Positions 34,132-42,331 of a DNA stretch of 64,000 nt are shown here, one piece after another. How positions within the stretch are numbered: position 1 is the stretch's first letter; the number at the start of each line of letters is the position of its first letter. The stretch is from an uncultured Mucilaginibacter sp. Its GTDB lineage: Bacteria > Bacteroidota > Bacteroidia > Sphingobacteriales > Sphingobacteriaceae. The DNA lies in NCBI GenBank assembly GCA_903864275.1, contig CAIPFE010000039.1, forward strand, positions 1-64,000. The letters are read 5' to 3'. The notes beneath the pieces are model-generated. The model had not been told where the DNA came from and did no database searches. It saw only the letters and a list, made by a program, of their open reading frames with translations. Both the position numbers and the translations under genes were made by a program.

Positions 34132-36237
34132 ATGCCTAAATTTTTCCTGTTAACGGTACTTACAGCTATCCTGTATATCTGCCCGGTCTATGCGCAATCG
34201 CACCTGCCGGAGGTTTACGAGGTAAAAGTTGATACATCACTTACTCAGAAATTAAACTGGCCATACGCGCAGCTGCTCGAAGACACAACAGGGAAATTAA
34301 CTATTGATGATGTAAGCGCTATGCCCCTTAGCGGAAAATTTCATCAAAATAATACGGATAAAACCGGGCTTAATAAACGTGTTAAATTTTACTGGCAGCG
34401 TTTTGATCTCCGCAATGTGACAGATAGATCCGTGCGCATTGTTATTCCTGCGAGAGCGCCAAGAACTGATTTTTATATGCAGCTTCACGGCGGGAAATGG
34501 AAGAAGCAAACCTCGGGCTGGCAGGTTGATTATAAACACCGCGACGGTTTCAAAGACGAAATGTATGTTTATTACGAATTGATCCCGGGACAGGAAGCAG
34601 TTTTTTATGAGCATACAAAAGTTAGCCTGGAGCCTGCCGGCCCGAAAAGCATCGGCATCTCTATCGGGTTTTACGACCCTTTTGTAAAAGTAAATTATAT
34701 TAAAACAGGTGAACATTTTTTTGGCGCTGTTAAATATTCATTCCTGTTTGGTTTTATGGTTTTGGCGGCCGTTATTAACCTGATATTTTATTTCCTTGTA
34801 AAGGACAGGCTGTACCTGTACTTCGCGATAGTTGTATTGGTGCTTGGCTTTATGTGGTGGCTGCCCGAAATAAACGACATTTTTTTTGGCGACTGGCCGT
34901 ATTTCAAGTACACCCATCTTTTACTTTTATGCCTGTTTACATTTTTTTTGTGGCATTTAATAAACCGGTTCTTTGAATTTTATCTTCACTTCCCGCGATT
35001 GAGCAAATGGATGACCGCACTGAATGCCCTCGCTACTATGGCGCAAGTGCTCAATTTCTTTCAAATCACGGTGGTTTTGTCATTGTGGGTTTTGGGAATT
35101 TATTATATACTGCTTGTTGTTATTGTGGTCGTATGTTTATTCAATACGAAAACGGCTTCACGCCAAAGGACAATTGTAATAATGCCGTTCATATTATTTA
35201 TCGTCCTGGCAATAGCTTTCAATTTCCTTTTTGCGCGTTTCGGGATTCGGATTTTTGGCCCTGACAAATTATTTATCGCGGCCATGTGTTGTATGGTTGC
35301 GGCGTTTTTATGGATACTGCTCGACCGGCTGCTGACAACGATCCGGCAAGGTGAAACGGCGCGTTTAAAACTGGTTGAAGAACAAAATGTGTTATTGGAA
35401 GCCAAAGTAACGGAACGGACGATTGAACTGAGTACATCGCTTGAAAGTTTAAAATCTGCCCAGCGCCAGTTGATACAGGCTGAAAAAATGGCGTCGCTTG
35501 GCGAGCTTACAGCAGGGATAGCGCACGAGATACAAAACCCGCTAAACTTTATCAATAATTTCTCGGAAGTGAACACCGAACTGATCGAAGAAATGAATGC
35601 AGAGCTGAAGACCGGGAATATTGAAGAGGGGATACTTATAGCTTCGGATATTGAAGTTAATATGAAGAAGATCAACTCCCACGGAAAGCGGGCCGATGCT
35701 ATAGTGAAGGGAATGCTAGCCCACAGCCGTACCAGCACGGGGGCTAAGGAACTGACCGATATTAACACTTTGGCTGATGAATACCTTCGCCTCACCTATC
35801 ATGGTCTACGGGCTAAGGATAAAACTTTTAATGCCGAACTGGAAACGCACTTCGATAAGGATATCCCTAAAATCAGCATCATCCCTCAAGATATCGGCAG
35901 GGTCTTGTTAAACCTGCTCAATAACGCATTTTATGCCGTGCACCAACAGCAAAAAGCAGCAGGAGGGGACTACCGGCCCCTGGTTTCAGTTACCACTGCT
36001 TTTGCCGGCGATCATGTTAAAGTTACTGTTGCTGATAACGGGGTTGGTATTCCGCCAGCTAAAATGGAGAAGATCATGCAGCCATTTTTTACCACCAAAC
36101 CTACCGGCGAAGGGACCGGGCTGGGGCTTTCCCTAAGCTACGATATTATCACAAACAGCCATAATGGGAACATAGGCGCTGAAAGTATGCCCGGAGAGGG
36201 AAGCAAATTTTGGTTTACGTTACCGGTTTTGAAATAA
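34132..36237 (+). CDS. 7TM sensor histidine kinase
   Basis: The 701-residue kinase has a signal peptide (FFLLTVLTAILYICPVYAQ), an extracytoplasmic 7TMR-DISMED2-like domain (about 30-190), seven membrane helices (about 195-405), a coiled coil, then HisKA with MASLGELTAGIAHEIQNPLN (His465) and a HATPase with N box (VLLNLLNNAFYAV), DNGVGIPP, and GTGLGLSLSYDI. No response regulator follows, so it is an orphan kinase. The 7TM-DISM sensors often detect carbohydrates, which would suit the surrounding sugar enzymes. Confidence 0.93.
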   Translation: MPKFFLLTVLTAILYICPVYAQSHLPEVYEVKVDTSLTQKLNWPYAQLLEDTTGKLTIDDVSAMPLSGKFHQNNTDKTGLNKRVKFYWQRFDLRNVTDRSVRIVIPARAPRTDFYMQLHGGKWKKQTSGWQVDYKHRDGFKDEMYVYYELIPGQEAVFYEHTKVSLEPAGPKSIGISIGFYDPFVKVNYIKTGEHFFGAVKYSFLFGFMVLAAVINLIFYFLVKDRLYLYFAIVVLVLGFMWWLPEINDIFFGDWPYFKYTHLLLLCLFTFFLWHLINRFFEFYLHFPRLSKWMTALNALATMAQVLNFFQITVVLSLWVLGIYYILLVVIVVVCLFNTKTASRQRTIVIMPFILFIVLAIAFNFLFARFGIRIFGPDKLFIAAMCCMVAAFLWILLDRLLTTIRQGETARLKLVEEQNVLLEAKVTERTIELSTSLESLKSAQRQLIQAEKMASLGELTAGIAHEIQNPLNFINNFSEVNTELIEEMNAELKTGNIEEGILIASDIEVNMKKINSHGKRADAIVKGMLAHSRTSTGAKELTDINTLADEYLRLTYHGLRAKDKTFNAELETHFDKDIPKISIIPQDIGRVLLNLLNNAFYAVHQQQKAAGGDYRPLVSVTTAFAGDHVKVTVADNGVGIPPAKMEKIMQPFFTTKPTGEGTGLGLSLSYDIITNSHNGNIGAESMPGEGSKFWFTLPVLK

Positions 36238-36312
36238 AATTATTACAATCAATATTTCTTGAGCTTCAGCATTTATATTGCGTAATTAAACATTCCTTGG
36301 TCATCAACGATC

Positions 36313-37815
36313 ATGAAAGAAATAAAAAGACGAACATTTATAAAAGGCACATTGATGGCCGGTGCAGGCGCTGCTTTGGCCCCCGCTATTTTGTCCGCAA
36401 AGGAACCAGTTAGCCTAAAACCCGGTCGCGCCGATAAATTAGTACCCGTTTCCGGCAAAAAAATTATAGTGGCTGGCGCAGGCATTACAGGGCTTTGCTG
36501 TGCATATGAATTAATGAAGGCTGGGCACGAAGTGGTTGTTTTGGAAGCGTCCGGCAGGTATGGCGGGCATGTATTTACCGGTCGCGATGGCTTATCGGAT
36601 GGTTTGTACGCCGATTTTGGCGCCGATCATATTACCAAACCTGGCTACGAACGTTTTTTTGATTATGTGAGCGAATTTAACCTTACGGCGATTCCTTATC
36701 CCAATGCCGAAGGCTCTGAAGCGGCAACTGATGGCCACCAGTTGAAAATGATCAGCGGCAAGTTTTATACCGCTGAGATGCTGAAAGACCCTGCAGTGCT
36801 CACCGGTTTTGGGTTTAACGACAGGGAAGTTAAATTCCTGTCGCAAAACCCGTTTTATGCGTTGAGCTCATTTTTTATCAAACCGTATCTCAGCAAATTT
36901 ACCGACCCTTATCAGCCGTTTGGGGTAGGGTATGATGATCTTGATAAAATTCCCATTGCCGATATTTATAAAAAGGAAGGCGCATCCCCGGCCGCGCTTC
37001 GCTTTTTAGGAGGTCATCATACCAATGCCCTCTACCATTTATGGCGAGCAGCCATTATGGATTTCAGGGGAATACCGGTTTCCGAAGGCGATACTTACCA
37101 TCTTAAAGACGGCAACGAACAGCTTCCCATAGCCTTCGCCAAACGCCTGGGCAACCGGGTAAAATTAAACCACCCCATAACCGCCATTAAACACGATAGT
37201 AACGGGGTTACCGTTACGTATAAAGCCTACGGCACAGACGAAGAAAAGCAAATGAGCGCTGATGTGCTGGTTAACTGCATTACACTGCCGGTATTCAAAA
37301 ATATACCGCTAAGCCCCGCATTATCGCCCGAAAAGCAATACGTGGTGGATAACCTGGGCTATTCTTCGCACCCGTTTTATGTATTTGAGGCCAGCTCGAA
37401 GTTTTGGCTGGATGATGGGTTTAAAAGCATCAACATGGAATTTGAGCACCCGGATATTTCTTCGATATGGCTGGAGACAAACCAGGTGGACACCACCCGT
37501 GTTATTTTAAAAGCCTATGGCCCCGGCGGGCTTTCCCCGCAAAGGGTGCTGGCCGCTTTCAGGGAAGTTTACCCCGGCAAGCACGATACCATTGAACAAG
37601 CCCTAACCAAAGACTGGACCACCGATAAATTTGCCCCGGCCTGTGAAATGGAACCTTTTGCGATAGGCGAAATGCATAAATTCTGGCCGCAGATAATGAT
37701 GCCCGAAGGAAGGATATATTTCGCCGGTACTTATGCCGATAATATGAGCCGTGGCATGGAATCGTGTATACGCTCGGCGCAAAGGGTGGCGAGGGAGATC
37801 GGGAAGCTTTTATAA
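36313..37815 (+). CDS. Tat-exported flavin amine oxidase-like protein
   Basis: The 500-residue protein has a Tat-type leader (KRRTFIKGTLMAGAGAALAP). The FAD-binding Rossmann motif is IIVAGAGITGLCCAYELMKA (GxGxxG), with EASGRYGGH as the usual continuation, and a C-terminal FAD contact in FAGTYADNMSRGMESCIRSA. It belongs to the amine oxidase/phytoene desaturase superfamily. The substrate is unknown; a protoporphyrinogen oxidase or polyamine oxidase role is possible but not supported further. Confidence 0.88.
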   Translation: MKEIKRRTFIKGTLMAGAGAALAPAILSAKEPVSLKPGRADKLVPVSGKKIIVAGAGITGLCCAYELMKAGHEVVVLEASGRYGGHVFTGRDGLSDGLYADFGADHITKPGYERFFDYVSEFNLTAIPYPNAEGSEAATDGHQLKMISGKFYTAEMLKDPAVLTGFGFNDREVKFLSQNPFYALSSFFIKPYLSKFTDPYQPFGVGYDDLDKIPIADIYKKEGASPAALRFLGGHHTNALYHLWRAAIMDFRGIPVSEGDTYHLKDGNEQLPIAFAKRLGNRVKLNHPITAIKHDSNGVTVTYKAYGTDEEKQMSADVLVNCITLPVFKNIPLSPALSPEKQYVVDNLGYSSHPFYVFEASSKFWLDDGFKSINMEFEHPDISSIWLETNQVDTTRVILKAYGPGGLSPQRVLAAFREVYPGKHDTIEQALTKDWTTDKFAPACEMEPFAIGEMHKFWPQIMMPEGRIYFAGTYADNMSRGMESCIRSAQRVAREIGKLL

Positions 37816-37907
37816 TTTCGGATTTTTCGCTATTGTCTGTTTTTTTAAGGAGCTAAAGATGGCTTCGCCGTTTCGGAATTTCGATTTCGGATTTAGTCAA
37901 AGCAAAT

Positions 37908-38657
37908 ATGAAACATAGACCCAAGTTTATATACCTCAACATTGTCGCCGTATTTCTTTTATATACTTTCATAAATTTTGACAATCTTTTTAAAAAAACA
38001 CAACAAGAAAACCAACCGCCCATCGTAAAGATCATCACCCCAAAAACCAATAGCACATTTGATTTTGATACACCGGTTAATTATTCCATCAGCGTAGCCG
38101 ATAAAGAAGACGGTAATTCAAAATACGACGAGATAAACGTAAAAGAAGTTTTGCTGGAAGTAAGGCATATAAAAGATAAATCGAAATTATCTGCCATAAT
38201 GCACCAGGGCAGCCGGCCCGATGCCCCCGGGATCGCTATCATGCGGACGTCAAATTGCTTTAACTGCCACAATTTTAACGGCAAGTCCATTGGGCCATCA
38301 TTTTACGAGATCAGCAAAAAATATCCGGCTACCAAACCCAATGTCGATACCCTTATAAAACACATCAAAGAGGGTTCAACAGGCACCTGGGGGAAAGAAA
38401 AAATGCCGACACATCCTGAATTAACATCCCAGGAAATAAAAACTACCGTGCAATGGATGTTAAAACATGCGACCGATGCCGATGTGAATTATTATATCGG
38501 CACTGAAGGGTCGTTTCGTATAAAAGCACTCACCACTTCAAAACCAAATGGAATTTACTTGCTCACCGCCAGCTATGTTGATCATGGCACAAAAGCAGCA
38601 CCTGGCAAACAACGCTTAAGTGGACAAGATATAGTCGTTATAACTAGCAAGAATTAA
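37908..38657 (+). CDS. Membrane-anchored mono-heme cytochrome c-like protein
   Basis: The 249-residue protein has an N-terminal membrane anchor (FIYLNIVAVFLLYTFINF). Residues 35-95 (IVKIITPKTNSTFDFDTPVN) resemble an Ig-like/PKD domain and a class I cytochrome follows: CFNCH at 117-121 and a downstream Met ligand in GKEKMPTHPEL. Such modules occur at the end of large Bacteroidetes sugar dehydrogenase/ThuA proteins; here the module is separate. The neighbouring ThuA-like genes support a shared sugar-oxidation task. Confidence 0.85.
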   Translation: MKHRPKFIYLNIVAVFLLYTFINFDNLFKKTQQENQPPIVKIITPKTNSTFDFDTPVNYSISVADKEDGNSKYDEINVKEVLLEVRHIKDKSKLSAIMHQGSRPDAPGIAIMRTSNCFNCHNFNGKSIGPSFYEISKKYPATKPNVDTLIKHIKEGSTGTWGKEKMPTHPELTSQEIKTTVQWMLKHATDADVNYYIGTEGSFRIKALTTSKPNGIYLLTASYVDHGTKAAPGKQRLSGQDIVVITSKN

Positions 38658-38712
38658 GTCGGATTTGTCTCTTTTTACTTCCGACTTCGGACTTCCGACT
38701 TCCGCCTTCAAA

Positions 38713-39939
38713 TTACTCCCCCAGCCATAAAACAGCATCCTCAAACATCTTATTTTGGACGGGCGATTCAAAATTTTTATCGCCGTGGCCCATGTTCATA
38801 TACACCATTTTGTATTTGGTATTGCTCCACACTACCGGGATGTCCCCGTTTTTTATCACGTCCTTTTTGCCCAGCGGGTAATTTGAGGGGTTGAGGGTGA
38901 CTAAAACCTTCACATTCTTGTTATCGCGGGGGTTGGGTTTCCAGCCGTACCACTCATTTATCGGCGCGGTATATTGTTTTGGGAGATGTTTGGTTATGGG
39001 ATTTTTGTTGTCATCCACAATCATTTTGGCGGGCAGCGGCGGCCAGTTGTTGTTATAAAAAACAGCGCCGCCCATAAAATTTACAAACCAGGGCCAATGG
39101 GTATCCTTATCATTATAGCCCGACACATGGAAGCCAAGCCACCGGCCGCCGTTATTCATAAATTTTTCAAACGACCGCCTTTCCGCTTCATTATGCGGGA
39201 ACTCGTTTAGCCAGATCATTACTTTGTAGCCTTTTAAATTGGCATCATTCAGGTTTTCCCAATTAGAGGTGGTATCAAATGCAAAGCCGTTTCGGTCAGC
39301 CATATTTTTATAAAACCTGATGGCATCCCAGGCAAAATCGACATGATCGGTTTCCACATTGGTTGAAAAAAATGCGAGCACTTTAAATTTTGGTGTATGC
39401 GCTGACCTGGCTGCCTTTAAAATTAAGGGATATGATTGAAATGAGGAAAACATTGCCGTCATATTTGAATCCAGTCCTTCGAAAAGCGGCTTATCATCCG
39501 CCGACCATGGTTTACCCTGCCTGTAATCCCACCAGCGGTATTCGATTTTTGAATACTCGTGTGTTTTTCCCTTTACATTGGAATTCTCATAGAAATTATA
39601 GGCCCTTATGGTATAACCGCTGTCGTTTGAAGCGATCTCTAATTTAAATTTCAACAGGTAATAATTTCCTGCGGCGCTGGTTTTGATCTTAAAGATACCT
39701 TCGGAAGTAATACCTGCCCATCCCATACGAACAAGCGCTGCATCATTTGGAAAGGTCTTTTTCAACCATGCTGTTGCACCTTTTGTAAATTCCTGCTTTA
39801 TGAATCCGCCGGCTACCGGGAAACTTTTATCGTAATAAACAATGCCTTTTTTCATCGGGATAGGTATCCCGGTATTGTTTTGGGCAATGCCAATAAAAGG
39901 CAGCAGGATAAAGCAGGCGCAAAATATTTTCTTCAACAT
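38713..39939 (-). CDS. Exported protein with C-terminal ThuA-like domain
   Basis: The 408-residue protein has a signal peptide (FCACFILLPFIGIAQ). N-terminal about 30-150 is a DUF4468-like beta domain (GNYYLLKFKLEIASNDSGYT). From about 190 a ThuA-like (class I amidotransferase-like) domain follows: FKVLAFFSTNVETDHVDFAW, the FMNNGGRWLGFHVSG loop and WPWFVNFMGGAVF. It is related to the smaller ThuA protein at 40159. ThuA domains are linked to sugar metabolism; mechanism unclear. Confidence 0.8.
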   Translation of the reverse strand: MLKKIFCACFILLPFIGIAQNNTGIPIPMKKGIVYYDKSFPVAGGFIKQEFTKGATAWLKKTFPNDAALVRMGWAGITSEGIFKIKTSAAGNYYLLKFKLEIASNDSGYTIRAYNFYENSNVKGKTHEYSKIEYRWWDYRQGKPWSADDKPLFEGLDSNMTAMFSSFQSYPLILKAARSAHTPKFKVLAFFSTNVETDHVDFAWDAIRFYKNMADRNGFAFDTTSNWENLNDANLKGYKVMIWLNEFPHNEAERRSFEKFMNNGGRWLGFHVSGYNDKDTHWPWFVNFMGGAVFYNNNWPPLPAKMIVDDNKNPITKHLPKQYTAPINEWYGWKPNPRDNKNVKVLVTLNPSNYPLGKKDVIKNGDIPVVWSNTKYKMVYMNMGHGDKNFESPVQNKMFEDAVLWLGE

Positions 39940-40035
39940 AATTTTAAAGATATTAATTTAGTTCAAATGCTTAATATTATAGGATATTAAGGGTGTTGTG
40001 GGGTAGCAATAAATATAGATAAAAAAATAACAACC

Positions 40036-40136
40036 CGTAGAGACGCAATACTTGCGTCTCTGATCACTCGGTATGGATGATGAAATTTAGGAATAATCAC
40101 GACATTTAGGTCCGAGACGCAAGTATTGTCTATACG
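40036..40136. repeat. REP-like palindromic repeat pair
   Basis: GAGACGCAA-tac-TTGCGTCTC is a perfect palindrome at 40040-40060, and a degenerate inverted copy (gagacgcaagtattgtctatacg) lies at 40114-40136. Together they make a MITE-like unit of about 100 bp. A related form lies on the other side of the ThuA gene. Confidence 0.7.
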
Positions 40137-40158
40137 CTAATATCAACTTTAAACAACT

Positions 40159-40923
40159 ATGAGAAAACGACTATTACTCTTATATTGTGGATTATTTACC
40201 CTTATAAATTTCACCGCAACGGCGCAAAACACCCTACCCCGCTTCAAAGCGTTAGCCATCGCCGAAATTGGCGGCGGCCATGTCCTTTTTACCGCAGCTG
40301 CAAAAATATGGCTCAATAAACTGGCAGCCGACAGCAATTTTACCATTGATTATATCACCGATACCAAACCGATTACCAAAACCTATTTAGCAAATTACCA
40401 ATTGTTCATCCAGCTAAATTACCCGCCCTACCCCTGGAGCAAAGAAGCGCAGGAAGCGTTTGAAGATTATATAGAAAATGGCAAAGGCGGCTGGATCGGT
40501 TTCCATCATCCCACCTTGCTCGGCGTGTTTGATGGTTACCCTATGTGGCAATGGTACTCCAATTTTATGGGAGGTATTATGTTTGCCGATTATTTGCCGG
40601 GCGGCACATCAGCCCTGCTTACGGTTGAGGATAGAACCCACCCGGTAATGAAGGGCGTAGCTCCATCCTTTACTACAAAGGACGAATGGTACCTGTACGA
40701 CAGAAGTCCGCGCTCAACCGTGCATGTATTGGCCAGCATAGATGAATCAACCTACGATCCCCCAAAACCTAAAAAAATGGGCGACCACCCCGTTATATGG
40801 ACAAACGACCGCTACAAAGCCCGCAACCTGTACATCGCCATGGGCCATTTCCCCGAGCTGTTTAAGGATGATAATTATAGCAGACTGGTAAGGAATGCGA
40901 TATTTTGGGCAGCGGGGAAATAA
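40159..40923 (+). CDS. ThuA-like domain protein, secreted
   Basis: The 254-residue protein has a signal peptide (RKRLLLLYCGLFTLINFTATA) and then a single ThuA-like domain: FKALAIAEIGGGHVLF at the start, FEDYIENGKGGWIGFHHPTL and WYSNFMGGIMFADY in the middle, and NLYIAMGHFPELFKD near the end. It is the short counterpart of the 408-residue protein. The two are flanked by REP-like repeats. The catalytic role is not established for this family. Confidence 0.9.
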   Translation: MRKRLLLLYCGLFTLINFTATAQNTLPRFKALAIAEIGGGHVLFTAAAKIWLNKLAADSNFTIDYITDTKPITKTYLANYQLFIQLNYPPYPWSKEAQEAFEDYIENGKGGWIGFHHPTLLGVFDGYPMWQWYSNFMGGIMFADYLPGGTSALLTVEDRTHPVMKGVAPSFTTKDEWYLYDRSPRSTVHVLASIDESTYDPPKPKKMGDHPVIWTNDRYKARNLYIAMGHFPELFKDDNYSRLVRNAIFWAAGK

Positions 40924-40964
40924 GAGACACATTGATTGCCGGGACAGGGTTGCCCTTGCGTCTC
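40924..40964. repeat. Degenerate REP-like copy after the ThuA gene
   Basis: gagacacattgat ... cccttgcgtctc repeats the ends of the palindrome at 40040 but with a different centre (ccgggacagggttg). It starts directly at the ThuA stop codon and can act as a terminator. Confidence 0.55.
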
Positions 40965-40968
40965 AAAT

Positions 40969-42300
40969 TTATTTAATTTTTGTAAATAAATAAGTTTTAC
41001 CACCCTGGAATACAGTAAACTCACCGATACCTGGATCAAACTGTATTGTTAAAGCCGCCTGCGCATCCGAAAACTTATCATCGCCTACCGCTTCCAACGC
41101 CATTGGTCTGTGCCCCGTAGCATGGACAATTAAAGTTGTATTGTTTTTAATGACCGTAATTTTTAGCGGCAGCTGAGTGCTTTTATAATTACCAAGATAC
41201 TTATCCAGGTCAGTTGTTTTTAACGTAATCGTTTTAAATTCAGGAATGCTAAAAGGCTTGTTAAAATAAATACTTAAAGCAGCGTTTATTACATCATCGG
41301 TTGAATAAACTACCCCATTTGAGATATATGAAATAGCCAGCTTCTCCTCCGGGAAATAAGCAAGCATTGAGGAGAAGCTGTCAATTGCTCCACTATGAGC
41401 GTATGATTTTTTTTCATCAAACGGCATTTCAAACATTGCCATGCCATAATTATCCTTCATGGTTTTCATTTGGTTCAAACTATTCTGGCTGATAAGTTTG
41501 CCTCCAAATAAGGCTTCAATAAATTTAACCAGGTCGGTTGGCGTTGAAACTATAGCGCCAGCCCCGCCGGGAATGCTCATATCCGTCTCGGGTTCCTGTT
41601 TCCATTGGCCCTGGTACGAATAAGAATAAGCTTCGTTATTTGTCGGGTTTATTTTGCCGCCATAATAAGTATCTGTTAACCCTATTTTTGATGCGATACG
41701 TTTTTTCAACTCTTCGTTATAAGGTTTCCCTGTAATCTTTTCTACAATATAGCCCAGCAAAACAAAATTTGTATTGCTGTAATCGGCCTTAGTGTCTGGT
41801 TCAAAGTCAGGTTTCTGTTTTTCCATTATACTTATCATAGCATCCTCAGACTGTGGTTTCGTCTCGTATGATGCGTATAACGTATCGTTAGTAAAATTAT
41901 GTAACCCGCTCCGGTGATCTAACATCTCGCTGATAGTTATTTTAGCTGCATTAGGTAATTGGGGGTACCAGGTAGCTAAAGTTGTTTTAAGGCTCAGTTT
42001 TCCTTCCTCTATCAGTTGAAAAACCATCACAGCTGTAAACATTTTGCTGATAGAGCCGATGCGATATTTGGTCTTAATGGTTGCTGCTGTTTTTGCTTCA
42101 CCATTAACCTGGCTGTAGCCAATAGCCTTTTGATAGACCACAATGCCATTGCTTGAAATAGCAAGACTGCCCATATTTTTATTGTGCGTGGTTAGTGCGC
42201 TAAAAAAACTATCTAATTTGGCTGTATTGAAGTTTTGCGATTTAACTGTATAATTTAAAACAATAACTAAAAATAAAGCAGCAAATATTTTTTTTATCAT
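40969..42300 (-). CDS. Serine hydrolase (beta-lactamase/PBP fold), secreted
   Basis: The 443-residue protein has a signal peptide (KKIFAALFLVIVLNYTVKS). Active-site motifs are SISK (Ser83, Lys86) in YRIGSISKMFTAV and the Tyr-x-Asn motif YSNTNFVLL; a HSGAID segment takes the place of the KTG box. The C-terminal domain (about 340-443) is a lipocalin-like DUF3471 type domain. Likely an esterase or peptidase; not a resistance enzyme by sequence. It shares its fold, not close identity, with the lipoprotein at 20627. Confidence 0.88.
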   Translation of the reverse strand: MIKKIFAALFLVIVLNYTVKSQNFNTAKLDSFFSALTTHNKNMGSLAISSNGIVVYQKAIGYSQVNGEAKTAATIKTKYRIGSISKMFTAVMVFQLIEEGKLSLKTTLATWYPQLPNAAKITISEMLDHRSGLHNFTNDTLYASYETKPQSEDAMISIMEKQKPDFEPDTKADYSNTNFVLLGYIVEKITGKPYNEELKKRIASKIGLTDTYYGGKINPTNNEAYSYSYQGQWKQEPETDMSIPGGAGAIVSTPTDLVKFIEALFGGKLISQNSLNQMKTMKDNYGMAMFEMPFDEKKSYAHSGAIDSFSSMLAYFPEEKLAISYISNGVVYSTDDVINAALSIYFNKPFSIPEFKTITLKTTDLDKYLGNYKSTQLPLKITVIKNNTTLIVHATGHRPMALEAVGDDKFSDAQAALTIQFDPGIGEFTVFQGGKTYLFTKIK

Positions 42301-42331
42301 CAGGCCTTAGTTTAGATTATAAATTCATTAA

